From NCBI GenBank assembly GCA_902627565.1, contig CACOJM010000001.1, forward strand, positions 1-64,000: a stretch of DNA of 64,000 nucleotides, read 5' to 3'. Position 1 is the stretch's first letter. Every line of letters starts with the position of its first letter. The translations under genes and the position numbers were made by a program. Source of the stretch: an uncultured Pelagibacteraceae bacterium (GTDB taxonomy: Bacteria > Pseudomonadota > Alphaproteobacteria > Pelagibacterales > Pelagibacteraceae). The notes below the pieces were generated by a model. That model did not search any database. It saw nothing but the letters and a program-made list of their open reading frames with translations, and was not told the origin of the DNA. This document shows, one piece after another, positions 50,648-59,244 of this stretch.

Positions 50648-51767
50648 TATAATTTTCCGCGTAAGATTTATCTAAAAAATTTTTAATTGCTTTTAAAAAA
50701 TCTGGAACATCTAGTAAAAAAGAGTCATGACCTTTATCAGATTCTATTTCTACAAAACCTACATTTGCATTAATTGCATTTAGAGCAATCACAATTTCTT
50801 TATTTTCTTGAGTTGGATAAAGCCAATCTGAAGTAAAAGATATTACAAAAAATTTAGTTTTTGTATTTTTAAAGGCATTAGATAAATTACCATTAAATTG
50901 TTTTACTAAATCAAAATAATCCATTGCTCTGGTTATATAAAGATAGCTATTAGCATCAAATCTATCTACAAAGACTGAACCTTGATATCTTAAGTAACTT
51001 TCAATTTGAAAGTCAGCATCAAAACCAAATTTAAGATCATCTCTTTCTTGTAACTTTCTTCCAAATTTTTCTTGAAGTCCTTTTTTTGACAGATAAGTAA
51101 TATGCGCAGCCATTCGTGCAACTGCTAATCCTTTGTCAGGTACAGTGTTTTTTGAGTTATAATTCCCATCTAACCAATTATGATCTGCTGTAATTGCTTG
51201 CCTACCCAGTTCGTTAAAAGCAATATTCTGAGCAGAATGATTAGACGTACAGGCAATCGGTATTGCTGTTCTAGCTTTGTCAGGAAAATTACTTACAAAT
51301 TGTAATACTTGCATACCACCCATTGAACCTCCTACAACTGAAAAAAGTTTATCAATACCAAAAAAGTCTAATAAATTAACTTGAGCGTTAACAATATCAT
51401 TAATTGTAATTACGGGAAAATCTGTACCATACATTTTTTTTGTTTTAGGATTTTCATGACTAGGCCCAAAAGATCCCATACATCCACCAAGTACATTTGC
51501 ACAAATGACAAAATATTTATTTGTATCGATAGACTTATTTGGACCAACTGCATATGTCCACCAACCATCTTTTTTAGTTATTGGATTTATACCAGTAACA
51601 AATTGATCTCCTGTTAAAGCATGGCAAACCAAAATTGCATTGTCTTTATTTGCATTAAGAGTTCCAAAGGTTTCATAGGCCAATGGAAAATTACTGATGG
51701 TTTGCCCACAATCTAATTTTAGTGGTTTATCAATAATCAATGTTTTTAAATTTGCTTTAGTATTCAT
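50637..51767 (-). CDS. metX: Homoserine O-acyltransferase MetX
   Basis: Acylates homoserine (acetyl- or succinyl-CoA) to commit it to methionine. Alpha/beta-hydrolase fold with nucleophile Ser148 in VVGGSMGGMQ, Asp in FTSDWLYP and His in DKGHDSFLLD. The GGCMGSFGPS loop is typical of MetX. The 376-residue length is standard. Whether acetyl or succinyl is used cannot be told with certainty. Expression is probably controlled by the SAM-II-like aptamer just upstream; no Shine-Dalgarno is seen next to the ATG. Confidence 0.95.
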   Translation of the reverse strand: MNTKANLKTLIIDKPLKLDCGQTISNFPLAYETFGTLNANKDNAILVCHALTGDQFVTGINPITKKDGWWTYAVGPNKSIDTNKYFVICANVLGGCMGSFGPSHENPKTKKMYGTDFPVITINDIVNAQVNLLDFFGIDKLFSVVGGSMGGMQVLQFVSNFPDKARTAIPIACTSNHSAQNIAFNELGRQAITADHNWLDGNYNSKNTVPDKGLAVARMAAHITYLSKKGLQEKFGRKLQERDDLKFGFDADFQIESYLRYQGSVFVDRFDANSYLYITRAMDYFDLVKQFNGNLSNAFKNTKTKFFVISFTSDWLYPTQENKEIVIALNAINANVGFVEIESDKGHDSFLLDVPDFLKAIKNFLDKSYAENYNEN

Positions 51768-51799
51768 AATGTTGCTGATTGGTGAATTGTGAGAAAAAA

Positions 51800-51853
51800 A
51801 ACTTTTTTAGCGGTTTTTTTAGAGCGCTCGCAATTCAGGTAAATCAGCGCATA
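51800..51853 (-). promoter_or_regulatory. SAM-II-like riboswitch upstream of metX
   Basis: Read on the minus strand, the leader contains GCGCTGATTTA (51850-51840), ATTGC, AGCGC (51828-51824) and GCTAAAAAAG (51811-51802), in the order and spacing of SAM-II. P1 pairs GCGCT (51850-51846) with AGCGC; GCTAAA is the conserved 3' pseudoknot strand that contacts SAM. SAM-II aptamers regulate metA/metX-type genes in alphaproteobacteria, so the context fits. Differences from the structure I recall lie in the L3 region, which is mostly A here, and at the 3' end, where AAAAGGG is replaced by AAAAAAG and a T-run. Confidence 0.8.
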
Positions 51854-51856
51854 AAT

Positions 51857-51885
51857 TTTGTACTAGAAGTTATTTGGTATGTCAA
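51857..51885 (-). promoter_or_regulatory. Promoter of metX-metW-gloB
   Basis: Minus strand: perfect -35 TTGACA (51885-51880), 17-bp spacer, -10 TACAAA (51862-51857). The start of transcription would fall near 51850, at the first base of the aptamer's P1 stem, so the riboswitch begins at the mRNA 5' end. The leader to the ATG is about 83 bases. Confidence 0.65.
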
Positions 51886-51970
51886 ATTTAAAAAATAATT
51901 ACACTTATAACTATATAAAAAATTCTTATTTTAATTATAAAGGGCATAAATATTAAAAAAGATAAGTATC

Positions 51971-53047
51971 ATGAGATTTAAAAAACTAAATATTGAAGCC
52001 TATAAACCAGGAAAATCTAGTATAAAGAAATTTAGAAAAATTATTAAACTTTCTGCAAATGAATCTGCTCTAGGCATGAGTTCAAGGGTTAAGAAAGTTA
52101 TGTCTAATAAGAAATTAAATTTTTTTAGATACCCAGATGGAAAATCAAAAGAATTAAGAAACCAAATTGCAAAAAAATTTAAATGTAATAAGGACAGAAT
52201 TATTTGTGGAGCAGGATCTGATGAAGTTATTCAAATGTTATGTCAATTATTTTTAAAACCTAAAGACGATGTGATTGTCTCACAATTTAGTTTTTTGATG
52301 TATAGAATTTATGCAAAAATAGTTGGTGCAAATATAATTTTTGCTAAAGAAATAAAATTTAAAGTATCTATTAAAGAAATAATCAAAAAGGTTACTAAAA
52401 AAACTAAGATTGTTTTTTTAGCAAATCCAAACAATCCAACAGGAACTTATCTTACTAAACTTGAGTTAATTGAATTAAGAAAAAAATTAAGAAAAAATAT
52501 TTTGTTGGTTGTAGATGATGCTTATGCAGAATATATGAAAAACTCTGATTATAAATCTGGCTTAGATTTATTTAAAAATAAACATAATGTTTTTATACTA
52601 AGAACATTTTCAAAAATTTATGGTTTATCTTCATTACGAATTGGATGGGGGTATGGCTCAAAGAAAATTATTGATGCACTTAACACCATCAAACCACCAT
52701 TTAATGTTAACGAGGTTGCACAAAAAGCAGCGCTAGAATCTTTAAAAGATGGTAAATTCATTACTAGATCAATAAAACACAATATTTTATATGCAACAAA
52801 ATTGAAAAATTTTTTAAGTATGTATGGTATCAGTTCAAATAAAGTTTCTGCTAATTTTTTATTATTAAACTTTACGAAATGTAAATTAAAAGCTAGGCAT
52901 GTTTATAAAAAATTAAAATTAAAAGGTATTATTTTAAGGTCTACTGAATATGGTTATAAAATGAAAAATATGTTGCGTTTAACCATTGGATCTAAAAAAG
53001 AAAATTTAAAGTTTATGAAAGAATTAGAAAGTATTTTTAATAAATGA
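51971..53047 (+). CDS. hisC: Histidinol-phosphate/aromatic aminotransferase
   Basis: PLP aminotransferase of the HisC type. NPNNPTG (152-158), Asp183 in VDDAYAEY and the Schiff-base Lys215 in RTFSKIYGLSSLRIGW are intact. The 358-residue length is typical. It overlaps tyrA by 4 bp, so it may act in tyrosine and phenylalanine synthesis as well as, or instead of, histidine synthesis; no other his gene lies near. The 203-bp gap upstream is shared with the divergent metX leader; no convincing promoter on this strand was found. Confidence 0.88.
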   Translation: MRFKKLNIEAYKPGKSSIKKFRKIIKLSANESALGMSSRVKKVMSNKKLNFFRYPDGKSKELRNQIAKKFKCNKDRIICGAGSDEVIQMLCQLFLKPKDDVIVSQFSFLMYRIYAKIVGANIIFAKEIKFKVSIKEIIKKVTKKTKIVFLANPNNPTGTYLTKLELIELRKKLRKNILLVVDDAYAEYMKNSDYKSGLDLFKNKHNVFILRTFSKIYGLSSLRIGWGYGSKKIIDALNTIKPPFNVNEVAQKAALESLKDGKFITRSIKHNILYATKLKNFLSMYGISSNKVSANFLLLNFTKCKLKARHVYKKLKLKGIILRSTEYGYKMKNMLRLTIGSKKENLKFMKELESIFNK

Positions 53048-53940
53048 AAAAAGTACTAATCATTGGATGTGGATTGCTAGGGTCATCTTTAGTAAGAAGA
53101 ATTTCTAAAAAAAAAATAGCAAAAAAAATATTTATTTATGAAAAATCAAAATCAAATATTTTAAAGATTAAAAGACTTAAGTTATCTGGAACAATAGTTA
53201 AATCATTAGAAGATGGTGTAGTCAATTCGGATCTAGTTATTTTTTGTACACCTATGAGTGAGTATAAAAAGCTTATTATTAAAATTAATAAATTTATTTT
53301 ATCAAAAACAATTATTACAGATATTGGTTCTTCAAAAACTGAGTCATCAAAAATTATCAAAAAATTTTTGAAAAGAGGTATTCACTGGATACAAAGTCAC
53401 CCTATAACAGGATCAGAGGTAAGCGGACCAGAACATGGTAAAGAAAATATGTTCGAAAATAAGTGGTGTATACTAATTAAAGATAAAAAAACTAAATCAA
53501 GAAATTTAAAATTTCTAAATTCATTTTGGAAAAAAGTTGGTTCTAAAACAGTAATGATGAATGCAGAAAAGCATGATAAAATTTTCTCAATTACAAGTCA
53601 TTTACCTCACTTGGTTGCTTACAATTTAGTAAAATCTGCCCAAGATTTTGAAAAAAAACAAAAATATGATTTAATTAAATTCAGTGCGGGTGGTTTGAGA
53701 GACTTTTCACGTATAGCAGCATCGAATGAAATAATGTGGCGAGATATTTTTTTTGATAATAAAATTAATGTTTCAAGAGCTATTGATATATTTGTTAAAA
53801 ATTTAAATTCATTTAAAAAGGATATTAATTCAAAAAATAGCAAGTCAATTATTAAGAAATTGATACAGACAAAAAAAGTGAGATCTAAAATCTTGAAATT
53901 AAAACAGGATATAAATAAACCTGATTTTGGAAGAAATTAA
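53044..53940 (+). CDS. tyrA: Prephenate/arogenate dehydrogenase
   Basis: NAD(P)-dependent oxidative decarboxylation of prephenate (or arogenate) in tyrosine synthesis. GCGLLGSSLV (about 8-17) binds the cofactor, DIGSSKTESS and IQSHPITGSEVSGPEHG (about 115-131) are characteristic, and TSHLPHLVAYNLV follows. The 298 residues lack ACT or chorismate mutase domains. The last four bases (TTAA) are shared with the convergent NlpC/P60 gene. Confidence 0.93.
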   Translation: MKKVLIIGCGLLGSSLVRRISKKKIAKKIFIYEKSKSNILKIKRLKLSGTIVKSLEDGVVNSDLVIFCTPMSEYKKLIIKINKFILSKTIITDIGSSKTESSKIIKKFLKRGIHWIQSHPITGSEVSGPEHGKENMFENKWCILIKDKKTKSRNLKFLNSFWKKVGSKTVMMNAEKHDKIFSITSHLPHLVAYNLVKSAQDFEKKQKYDLIKFSAGGLRDFSRIAASNEIMWRDIFFDNKINVSRAIDIFVKNLNSFKKDINSKNSKSIIKKLIQTKKVRSKILKLKQDINKPDFGRN

Positions 53941-54689
53941 TATTTTTTTATATTACTTACTTTTTTAACTTTTAAATTAGCTGTTTTTTCTATTAGTTTT
54001 ATTGTTTTATTTGTAGGCATTATTAATACTTTTTTTCTTGGTCCATAAGCGTGAATAAATCTAGATTTGTTTAAACACATACCAACATGACCTTTCCAAA
54101 AAATTATATCACCCTTATCAAAGTTTTTACTTCTTTTCTTTTTACAATATTTGAATTGATCTTTAGAATCTCGTGGAAAAAAAATTCTATTATAGTAAAA
54201 ATATATTTGAATTAAAGCAGAACAGTCAATTCCATCTAAAGTTTTGCCACCCCACACGTATTTACTATTTAAAAATAATTTTATTATTTTTAAATAATTT
54301 TTTTCATAATGATTAATAATTTTGGTATCCTTTTTTTTAATCCACTTATTTTTTTCAAATTCTAAATATTTTCTGTTTTTACTCAATATCGATATGCCTG
54401 AAGCAAAATAAAGAAAATTATTCGAGGGATAAAATTTGTTTTTTTTCTTAATATAAATCCTGGATTTCGATTTAAAAATCTTCAATTGAGGCTTAAAATT
54501 TTTTCTGAATTTTTGTTTCCTTATATAACCAATATAATTATCAAAATAAGTTTTAATCTTAAACCAACCTTTTTTTTTGCTCAATATTTCAAATTTTTCC
54601 CCATACAAGATTTGGGTACATACTTCTGATCTAATATTAGGTTTAGTATAAATGTTACTTACAGGAATATTTAAAAAATTATTTTCCAT
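53937..54689 (-). CDS. SH3-NlpC/P60 peptidoglycan peptidase
   Basis: Likely gamma-D-glutamyl-diaminopimelate endopeptidase of murein turnover. An N-terminal bacterial SH3 domain (about 10-60) and a second poorly conserved SH3-like part (about 75-120) precede an NlpC/P60 domain with Cys156 in GIDCSALIQ, His201 in KGHVGM and His213 in FIHAYGP. No signal peptide is seen, so it probably acts on cytoplasmic muropeptides. This agrees with its neighbour ampG, the muropeptide importer, which ends one base upstream. About 25 percent of residues are Lys or Arg, very basic. Confidence 0.88.
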   Translation of the reverse strand: MENNFLNIPVSNIYTKPNIRSEVCTQILYGEKFEILSKKKGWFKIKTYFDNYIGYIRKQKFRKNFKPQLKIFKSKSRIYIKKKNKFYPSNNFLYFASGISILSKNRKYLEFEKNKWIKKKDTKIINHYEKNYLKIIKLFLNSKYVWGGKTLDGIDCSALIQIYFYYNRIFFPRDSKDQFKYCKKKRSKNFDKGDIIFWKGHVGMCLNKSRFIHAYGPRKKVLIMPTNKTIKLIEKTANLKVKKVSNIKKY

Positions 54690-56150
54690 TTAATTTTTAA
54701 CGGGTGCTACTTTACTAATCCAAATTATCAAAAAGAGGACGGGTAAACCCAAAAAAGCTGTCAATGAGAAAAAGTATGGGTATCCCATAAAATCTACCCA
54801 ACCACCAGCATATCCTGCAATTAATTTTGGGATGAAAAGCATAATTGAACTAAATAACGCATATTGAGTTGCTGTAAATTTTATTGAAGTTAATCCAGAT
54901 AAATAAATTACAAATGCAGCACCTGCAAACCCACTAGATATATTGTCAGCGGTAATAACAGTTATTAAAAAATTAATACTTATTGGTGATATAGCTAACC
55001 AGGCAAATAATAAGTTGCTTGAAGCTGCAATTAAAGCTCCAAAAAATAAAGATTTCATTGTGCCAAATTTATAAGAGCAATAACCACCAATAAATCCTCC
55101 TAGTATTGTTGCGAAGACTCCAAAAAATTTTGAGTAAGTTGCAATTTCAGAAATTTTATATCCTTTTTCTAAATAGAATATATTTGCCATTACTCCCATT
55201 ACTATATCAGCAATTCTATAAAGAGAGATTAGAAGGAGTATCAAAAAAGCGAATTTTCCGTATCTTTTTATAAAATTAAAAATTGGACCCATATAACTTT
55301 TTGAAATTTTATTTTTGGGTGCAAATCCCATAAAGATTAGCAAGGAAATTATTATATAAGAAAAAATAAAACAGACTATTAATCTTGTTGTTGAAAAAAG
55401 AAAGCTAAGTAAAACTTCTTTTTTTTCAAAAGGATTATCAATTGTCGAGTACAAAAATATAAAGCTTACTACTGCAATAAAAATAGTAATTAAAAATTTT
55501 ATATGATTATCAGAATTAAAATTTCTTTTTAACTTTGGTTCATCCGAAACAAATGTTGCAAAAACACCAACTAACATGAAGATAGACATAATGAGATATA
55601 CCTTTTTCCAAACATTTTGATCATAAATTTCAGTTCCAAAAATAGACGCAAGCCATAAACTTCCAGCACCAGCAACAAGCATTGCAACTCTATATCCAGC
55701 AATATACATAGATGATAAAGGACCCTGTAAAGATTGTTGAGCTGACTCAATTCTAAATGCATCAATTAAAATATCTTGTGTTGCACTAAAAAAAGCTAAA
55801 ATCGTTATAAATAAAGCAGTAAAAAATAAACTTTCTTTTGGATCAGTAAATGCTGTTAATATTAATGCTGCAATAATAAGGAATTGGGATAATAAAAGCC
55901 AACTTTTTCTATGACCTAATTTTTTTAGTATTGGTAATCTGTAATTATCTACTAGTGGTGACCATAAATATTTAAATGCATAAGCAAAACCTGCCCAACT
56001 AAATAATGTTACAGTACTTCGACTGATCCCTGCTTTTACTAACCAAACAGAAAGAGTTGAAAAAACTAAAAGTATTGGAAGACCTGATGAAAATCCTAAG
56101 CAGATCATTTTCAAAGGTTTCTTTTCAAAAAAAATACTTATATTTTTCAT
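54690..56150 (-). CDS. ampG: Muropeptide transporter AmpG-like (MFS)
   Basis: Major facilitator protein of about 12-14 helices; AmpG imports anhydromuropeptides for cell-wall recycling. The N-terminal KMICLGFSSGLPILLVFSTL-type helix, WSPLVDNYRLP (about 62-72) and SATQDILIDAFRIE (about 121-134) are typical of the AmpG family. The 486 residues are close to E. coli AmpG. It sits between the NlpC/P60 peptidase and trkH with gaps of 0-3 bp. Confidence 0.9.
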   Translation of the reverse strand: MKNISIFFEKKPLKMICLGFSSGLPILLVFSTLSVWLVKAGISRSTVTLFSWAGFAYAFKYLWSPLVDNYRLPILKKLGHRKSWLLLSQFLIIAALILTAFTDPKESLFFTALFITILAFFSATQDILIDAFRIESAQQSLQGPLSSMYIAGYRVAMLVAGAGSLWLASIFGTEIYDQNVWKKVYLIMSIFMLVGVFATFVSDEPKLKRNFNSDNHIKFLITIFIAVVSFIFLYSTIDNPFEKKEVLLSFLFSTTRLIVCFIFSYIIISLLIFMGFAPKNKISKSYMGPIFNFIKRYGKFAFLILLLISLYRIADIVMGVMANIFYLEKGYKISEIATYSKFFGVFATILGGFIGGYCSYKFGTMKSLFFGALIAASSNLLFAWLAISPISINFLITVITADNISSGFAGAAFVIYLSGLTSIKFTATQYALFSSIMLFIPKLIAGYAGGWVDFMGYPYFFSLTAFLGLPVLFLIIWISKVAPVKN

Positions 56151-56153
56151 TAA

Positions 56154-57593
56154 TCAGTTTCTCCAAAAAGAAGGAAGAAATAAAACTAATATAGCAAATA
56201 GTTCTAGCCTGCCCAAAATCATACCAACGCTTAATATCCATTTAGATAAATCTGGTAAAGACGAAAAATCACCGTTTGGACCAATAGTAGAACCTAATCC
56301 AGGCCCAACATTAGATATGGCCGTTGCAGCTCCAGAAATTGATGTAATAAAATCAAGACCTGTAAGTGAAAGTAATGCGGTTATAAAAAAAAATATAATT
56401 AAATACATATATATAAATGAAATGATTGATGAAATAAATTTATTATCAATTGGATTTTGATCATATTTTAAAACAAAAATACCTTTTGGATAAATTATTT
56501 TTTTTAAACTATTAATTATAAAAGAATAAAGAATTTGAATTCTAAATATTTTAACCCCACATGTTGTAGATCCAGCACAACCTCCAATGAACATTAAAAT
56601 TAAAAATAGAACTAAAGAAAAACTTCCCCAACTATCGAATTGAGCATTAACATAACCAGTGCCAGTTAAAATTGAAATTATATTAAATAAAATTGCCATA
56701 AAATTGAAAGTATCTAAATTATGAATAGAAAGATATACTGACAAGATGACTATACTCACTAGTATTACTCTAAAAAAAGTTTGAATTTGGATATCATTAA
56801 AGAAAATCATTTTATTTCCATTAATAAATTTGATATAGGCAATGAAGGGTAGACTTCCTAATAAAATAAAAATCATAGCTGATATTTCAATAGAGGAACT
56901 ATTAAAATAACCAATAGACTCATTGTAATTCGAAAAACCTCCAGTAGCGATAGTTGTCATCGAATGAGTTATACTGTCAAACAAACTCATTCCAAAAATA
57001 AAATAAGAGATTGCACACAGAGTAGTCAAACCTGTGTAGATATATATTAATCTCATAGCTATTTCTTTTGATTTAGGAAGAATCTTTTCCGATGAGTCAT
57101 TATTAGAAATTTTGAATAATTGCATACCGCCAACATTCATAATTGGCATCAATGTTATAGCCATAATGATTATTCCAATTCCACCTAACCACTGTAGTAG
57201 AGCTCTCCATAATAAAATACCTTTTGGCATTTCATTTAGATTAGATATAACTGTTGAACCAGTGGTCGTTATACCCGACATACTTTCGAAAAAAGCATTT
57301 GTAAAAGAAAAATTTATGTTTGAGAATACAAAGGGAAGAGAGCCAAAAATTGCAATACTTAACCAAGATAATGCAGTCAAAAGAAATGCTTGTTGTAAAT
57401 TTAACTTTTTATCATGATCTAAATTAGATAAGAAAAATAAAGTTCCAAAGATTATTGTAACAATTGATGCACCAAAAAACGAGGAATCTATCTCTTCATA
57501 AATAAATTGAGCTATTATTGGAACAAACATAAAAAGCCCCAGGATTATTTGAAGGATTCCTAGTGTAAAAAAAACAGTTTTATAATTAGACAT
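56154..57593 (-). CDS. trkH: Trk/Ktr potassium uptake protein TrkH
   Basis: K+ channel-like transporter subunit. Four pore loops of the family can be seen: GITTTGST (about 105-112), TIATGGFSN (about 215-223), ILTGTGYVN (about 310-318) and AISNVGPGLG (about 430-439), among about ten hydrophobic helices. The 479-residue length is standard. The regulatory TrkA is not in the window. It is divergent from lysS across 88 bp with no clear promoter on either strand. Confidence 0.95.
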   Translation of the reverse strand: MSNYKTVFFTLGILQIILGLFMFVPIIAQFIYEEIDSSFFGASIVTIIFGTLFFLSNLDHDKKLNLQQAFLLTALSWLSIAIFGSLPFVFSNINFSFTNAFFESMSGITTTGSTVISNLNEMPKGILLWRALLQWLGGIGIIIMAITLMPIMNVGGMQLFKISNNDSSEKILPKSKEIAMRLIYIYTGLTTLCAISYFIFGMSLFDSITHSMTTIATGGFSNYNESIGYFNSSSIEISAMIFILLGSLPFIAYIKFINGNKMIFFNDIQIQTFFRVILVSIVILSVYLSIHNLDTFNFMAILFNIISILTGTGYVNAQFDSWGSFSLVLFLILMFIGGCAGSTTCGVKIFRIQILYSFIINSLKKIIYPKGIFVLKYDQNPIDNKFISSIISFIYMYLIIFFFITALLSLTGLDFITSISGAATAISNVGPGLGSTIGPNGDFSSLPDLSKWILSVGMILGRLELFAILVLFLPSFWRN

Positions 57594-57681
57594 TTTGAAA
57601 GAACATTATTTTATGGTAAATAAATTTCAACTCTATATGAATTAACCTAATCATATATTTAAGATTTTATAAGAAATATTA

Positions 57682-59244
57682 ATGATTAAAAAAGAAAATT
57701 TAGATAAAACTACTGCTTGGCCTTTTGTGGAAGCAAAAAAAATGCTTCGAGAGAGAAAATCTTTCATAGAAAAAAAAGGAAAAATCACACTTCAAACAGG
57801 ATATGGCCCTAGTGGTTTGCCACACATAGGTACATTTGGTGAGGTTGCCAGAACCTCAATGATTGTAAATGCCTTAAAAAATTTAACAAATCTTCCAACA
57901 GAAATTATAACTTTCTCAGATGATATGGATGGGCTCAGAAAGGTTCCAGATAATGTCCCTAATAAACATTTGTTGGAAAAAAATCTTCACAAACCTTTAA
58001 CACAAGTACCTGATCCATTTGATAAATTTAATAGTTTTGGCGAACACAATAACGAAATGTTAAAAAAATTTCTAAATAATTTTAGTTTTACTTTTGATTT
58101 TAAAAGCTCAACTGAACTTTATAAATCAGGTTATTTCAATCCGTCACTTCAAGTGATTTTAGAAAATTATGAAGGAATCATGGAAATAATTTTACCTACT
58201 TTAGGAAAAGAACGTCAAAAAACTTATAGTCCTTTTTTGCCTATTTGTCCTGATACTGGCCATGTTTTAGAAGTTCCAGTTAAAGAAATAGATAAAAAAA
58301 ATCTAAAAATTGTCTTTGATAATAATGGTAAGGAATTAGAGAAAAGTATTTTAGATGGAAATTGCAAACTTCAATGGAAAGTCGATTGGGCAATGAGGTG
58401 GTATGCTTTAGATGTAGATTTTGAAATGTACGGAAAAGATTTAATTGAAAGCGCTATTCTCTCAACAAAAATAATTAAACTTATTGGAAAAACTAATCCT
58501 TCGGGATTTGCCTATGAATTATTCTTGGATGAAAAAGGTGAAAAAATTTCTAAATCGAAAGGAAATGGGATTACAATCGATCAATGGCTTGAATATGCAT
58601 CACCAGAAAGTTTATCTTTATATATGTATCAAAATCCAAAAAGAGCAAAAAAATTGTACAAAGAGATAGTTTCAAAAACTGTTGATGAATATTTAGAATT
58701 ATTAGAAAAAACAAAAAATCAAGATGAATTACAACTTCTTATGAATCCCTTGTGGCATGTCCATAATAGTAATGTGCCAAAAGAACAAATGATAATGTCT
58801 TTCTCAATGCTTCTCAATTTAGTCGAAACAAGTAACGCTGATAATAAAGATCTTCTTTGGAAATTTGTTAAAAAATATAAAAAAGACATTAATGAAAAAG
58901 ATTACCCAATTTTTGATAAGCTAGTTGGATACGCAATTAGATATTTTAATGATGTTATTAAAAAGAATAAAAAATATAAAAAACCTAATAATGATGAAAG
59001 AATAGCTCTAGAAGCTTTAATTAAAAAGTTAGATAATTGTAATGACGGAATGTTACCTGAAGATATCCAAACATTAGTCTATTCAGCTGGAAAAGAGAAT
59101 GGTTATTCAAAAAATTTGAGAGATTGGTTTAGACTAATTTATCAAGTTGTGTTTGGTGATGAAAATGGACCAAGAATGGGTTTTTTTATAAGTTTTTTTG
59201 GTGTTAAAGAAACAAAAGATCTTATAAGAAATAAGATTAAATAA
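57682..59244 (+). CDS. lysS: Lysyl-tRNA synthetase, class I
   Basis: Charges tRNA-Lys. This is the archaeal-type class I enzyme, not the class II LysRS of most bacteria: HIGH-type motif SGLPHIGTFGE (about 44-54) and KMSKS-type motif EKISKSKGNG (about 287-296) are plain, and CPDTGHV follows the PICPD stretch. The 520 residues fit. Class I LysRS is usual in many alphaproteobacteria. It shares one base with pyrD (TAATG). Confidence 0.96.
   Translation: MIKKENLDKTTAWPFVEAKKMLRERKSFIEKKGKITLQTGYGPSGLPHIGTFGEVARTSMIVNALKNLTNLPTEIITFSDDMDGLRKVPDNVPNKHLLEKNLHKPLTQVPDPFDKFNSFGEHNNEMLKKFLNNFSFTFDFKSSTELYKSGYFNPSLQVILENYEGIMEIILPTLGKERQKTYSPFLPICPDTGHVLEVPVKEIDKKNLKIVFDNNGKELEKSILDGNCKLQWKVDWAMRWYALDVDFEMYGKDLIESAILSTKIIKLIGKTNPSGFAYELFLDEKGEKISKSKGNGITIDQWLEYASPESLSLYMYQNPKRAKKLYKEIVSKTVDEYLELLEKTKNQDELQLLMNPLWHVHNSNVPKEQMIMSFSMLLNLVETSNADNKDLLWKFVKKYKKDINEKDYPIFDKLVGYAIRYFNDVIKKNKKYKKPNNDERIALEALIKKLDNCNDGMLPEDIQTLVYSAGKENGYSKNLRDWFRLIYQVVFGDENGPRMGFFISFFGVKETKDLIRNKIK

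Noticed and set aside
57594-57681. Divergent promoters for trkH and lysS
   Set aside because: TTGAAA-like hexamers exist on both strands, but the matching -10 elements are poor and AT content makes chance matches likely.
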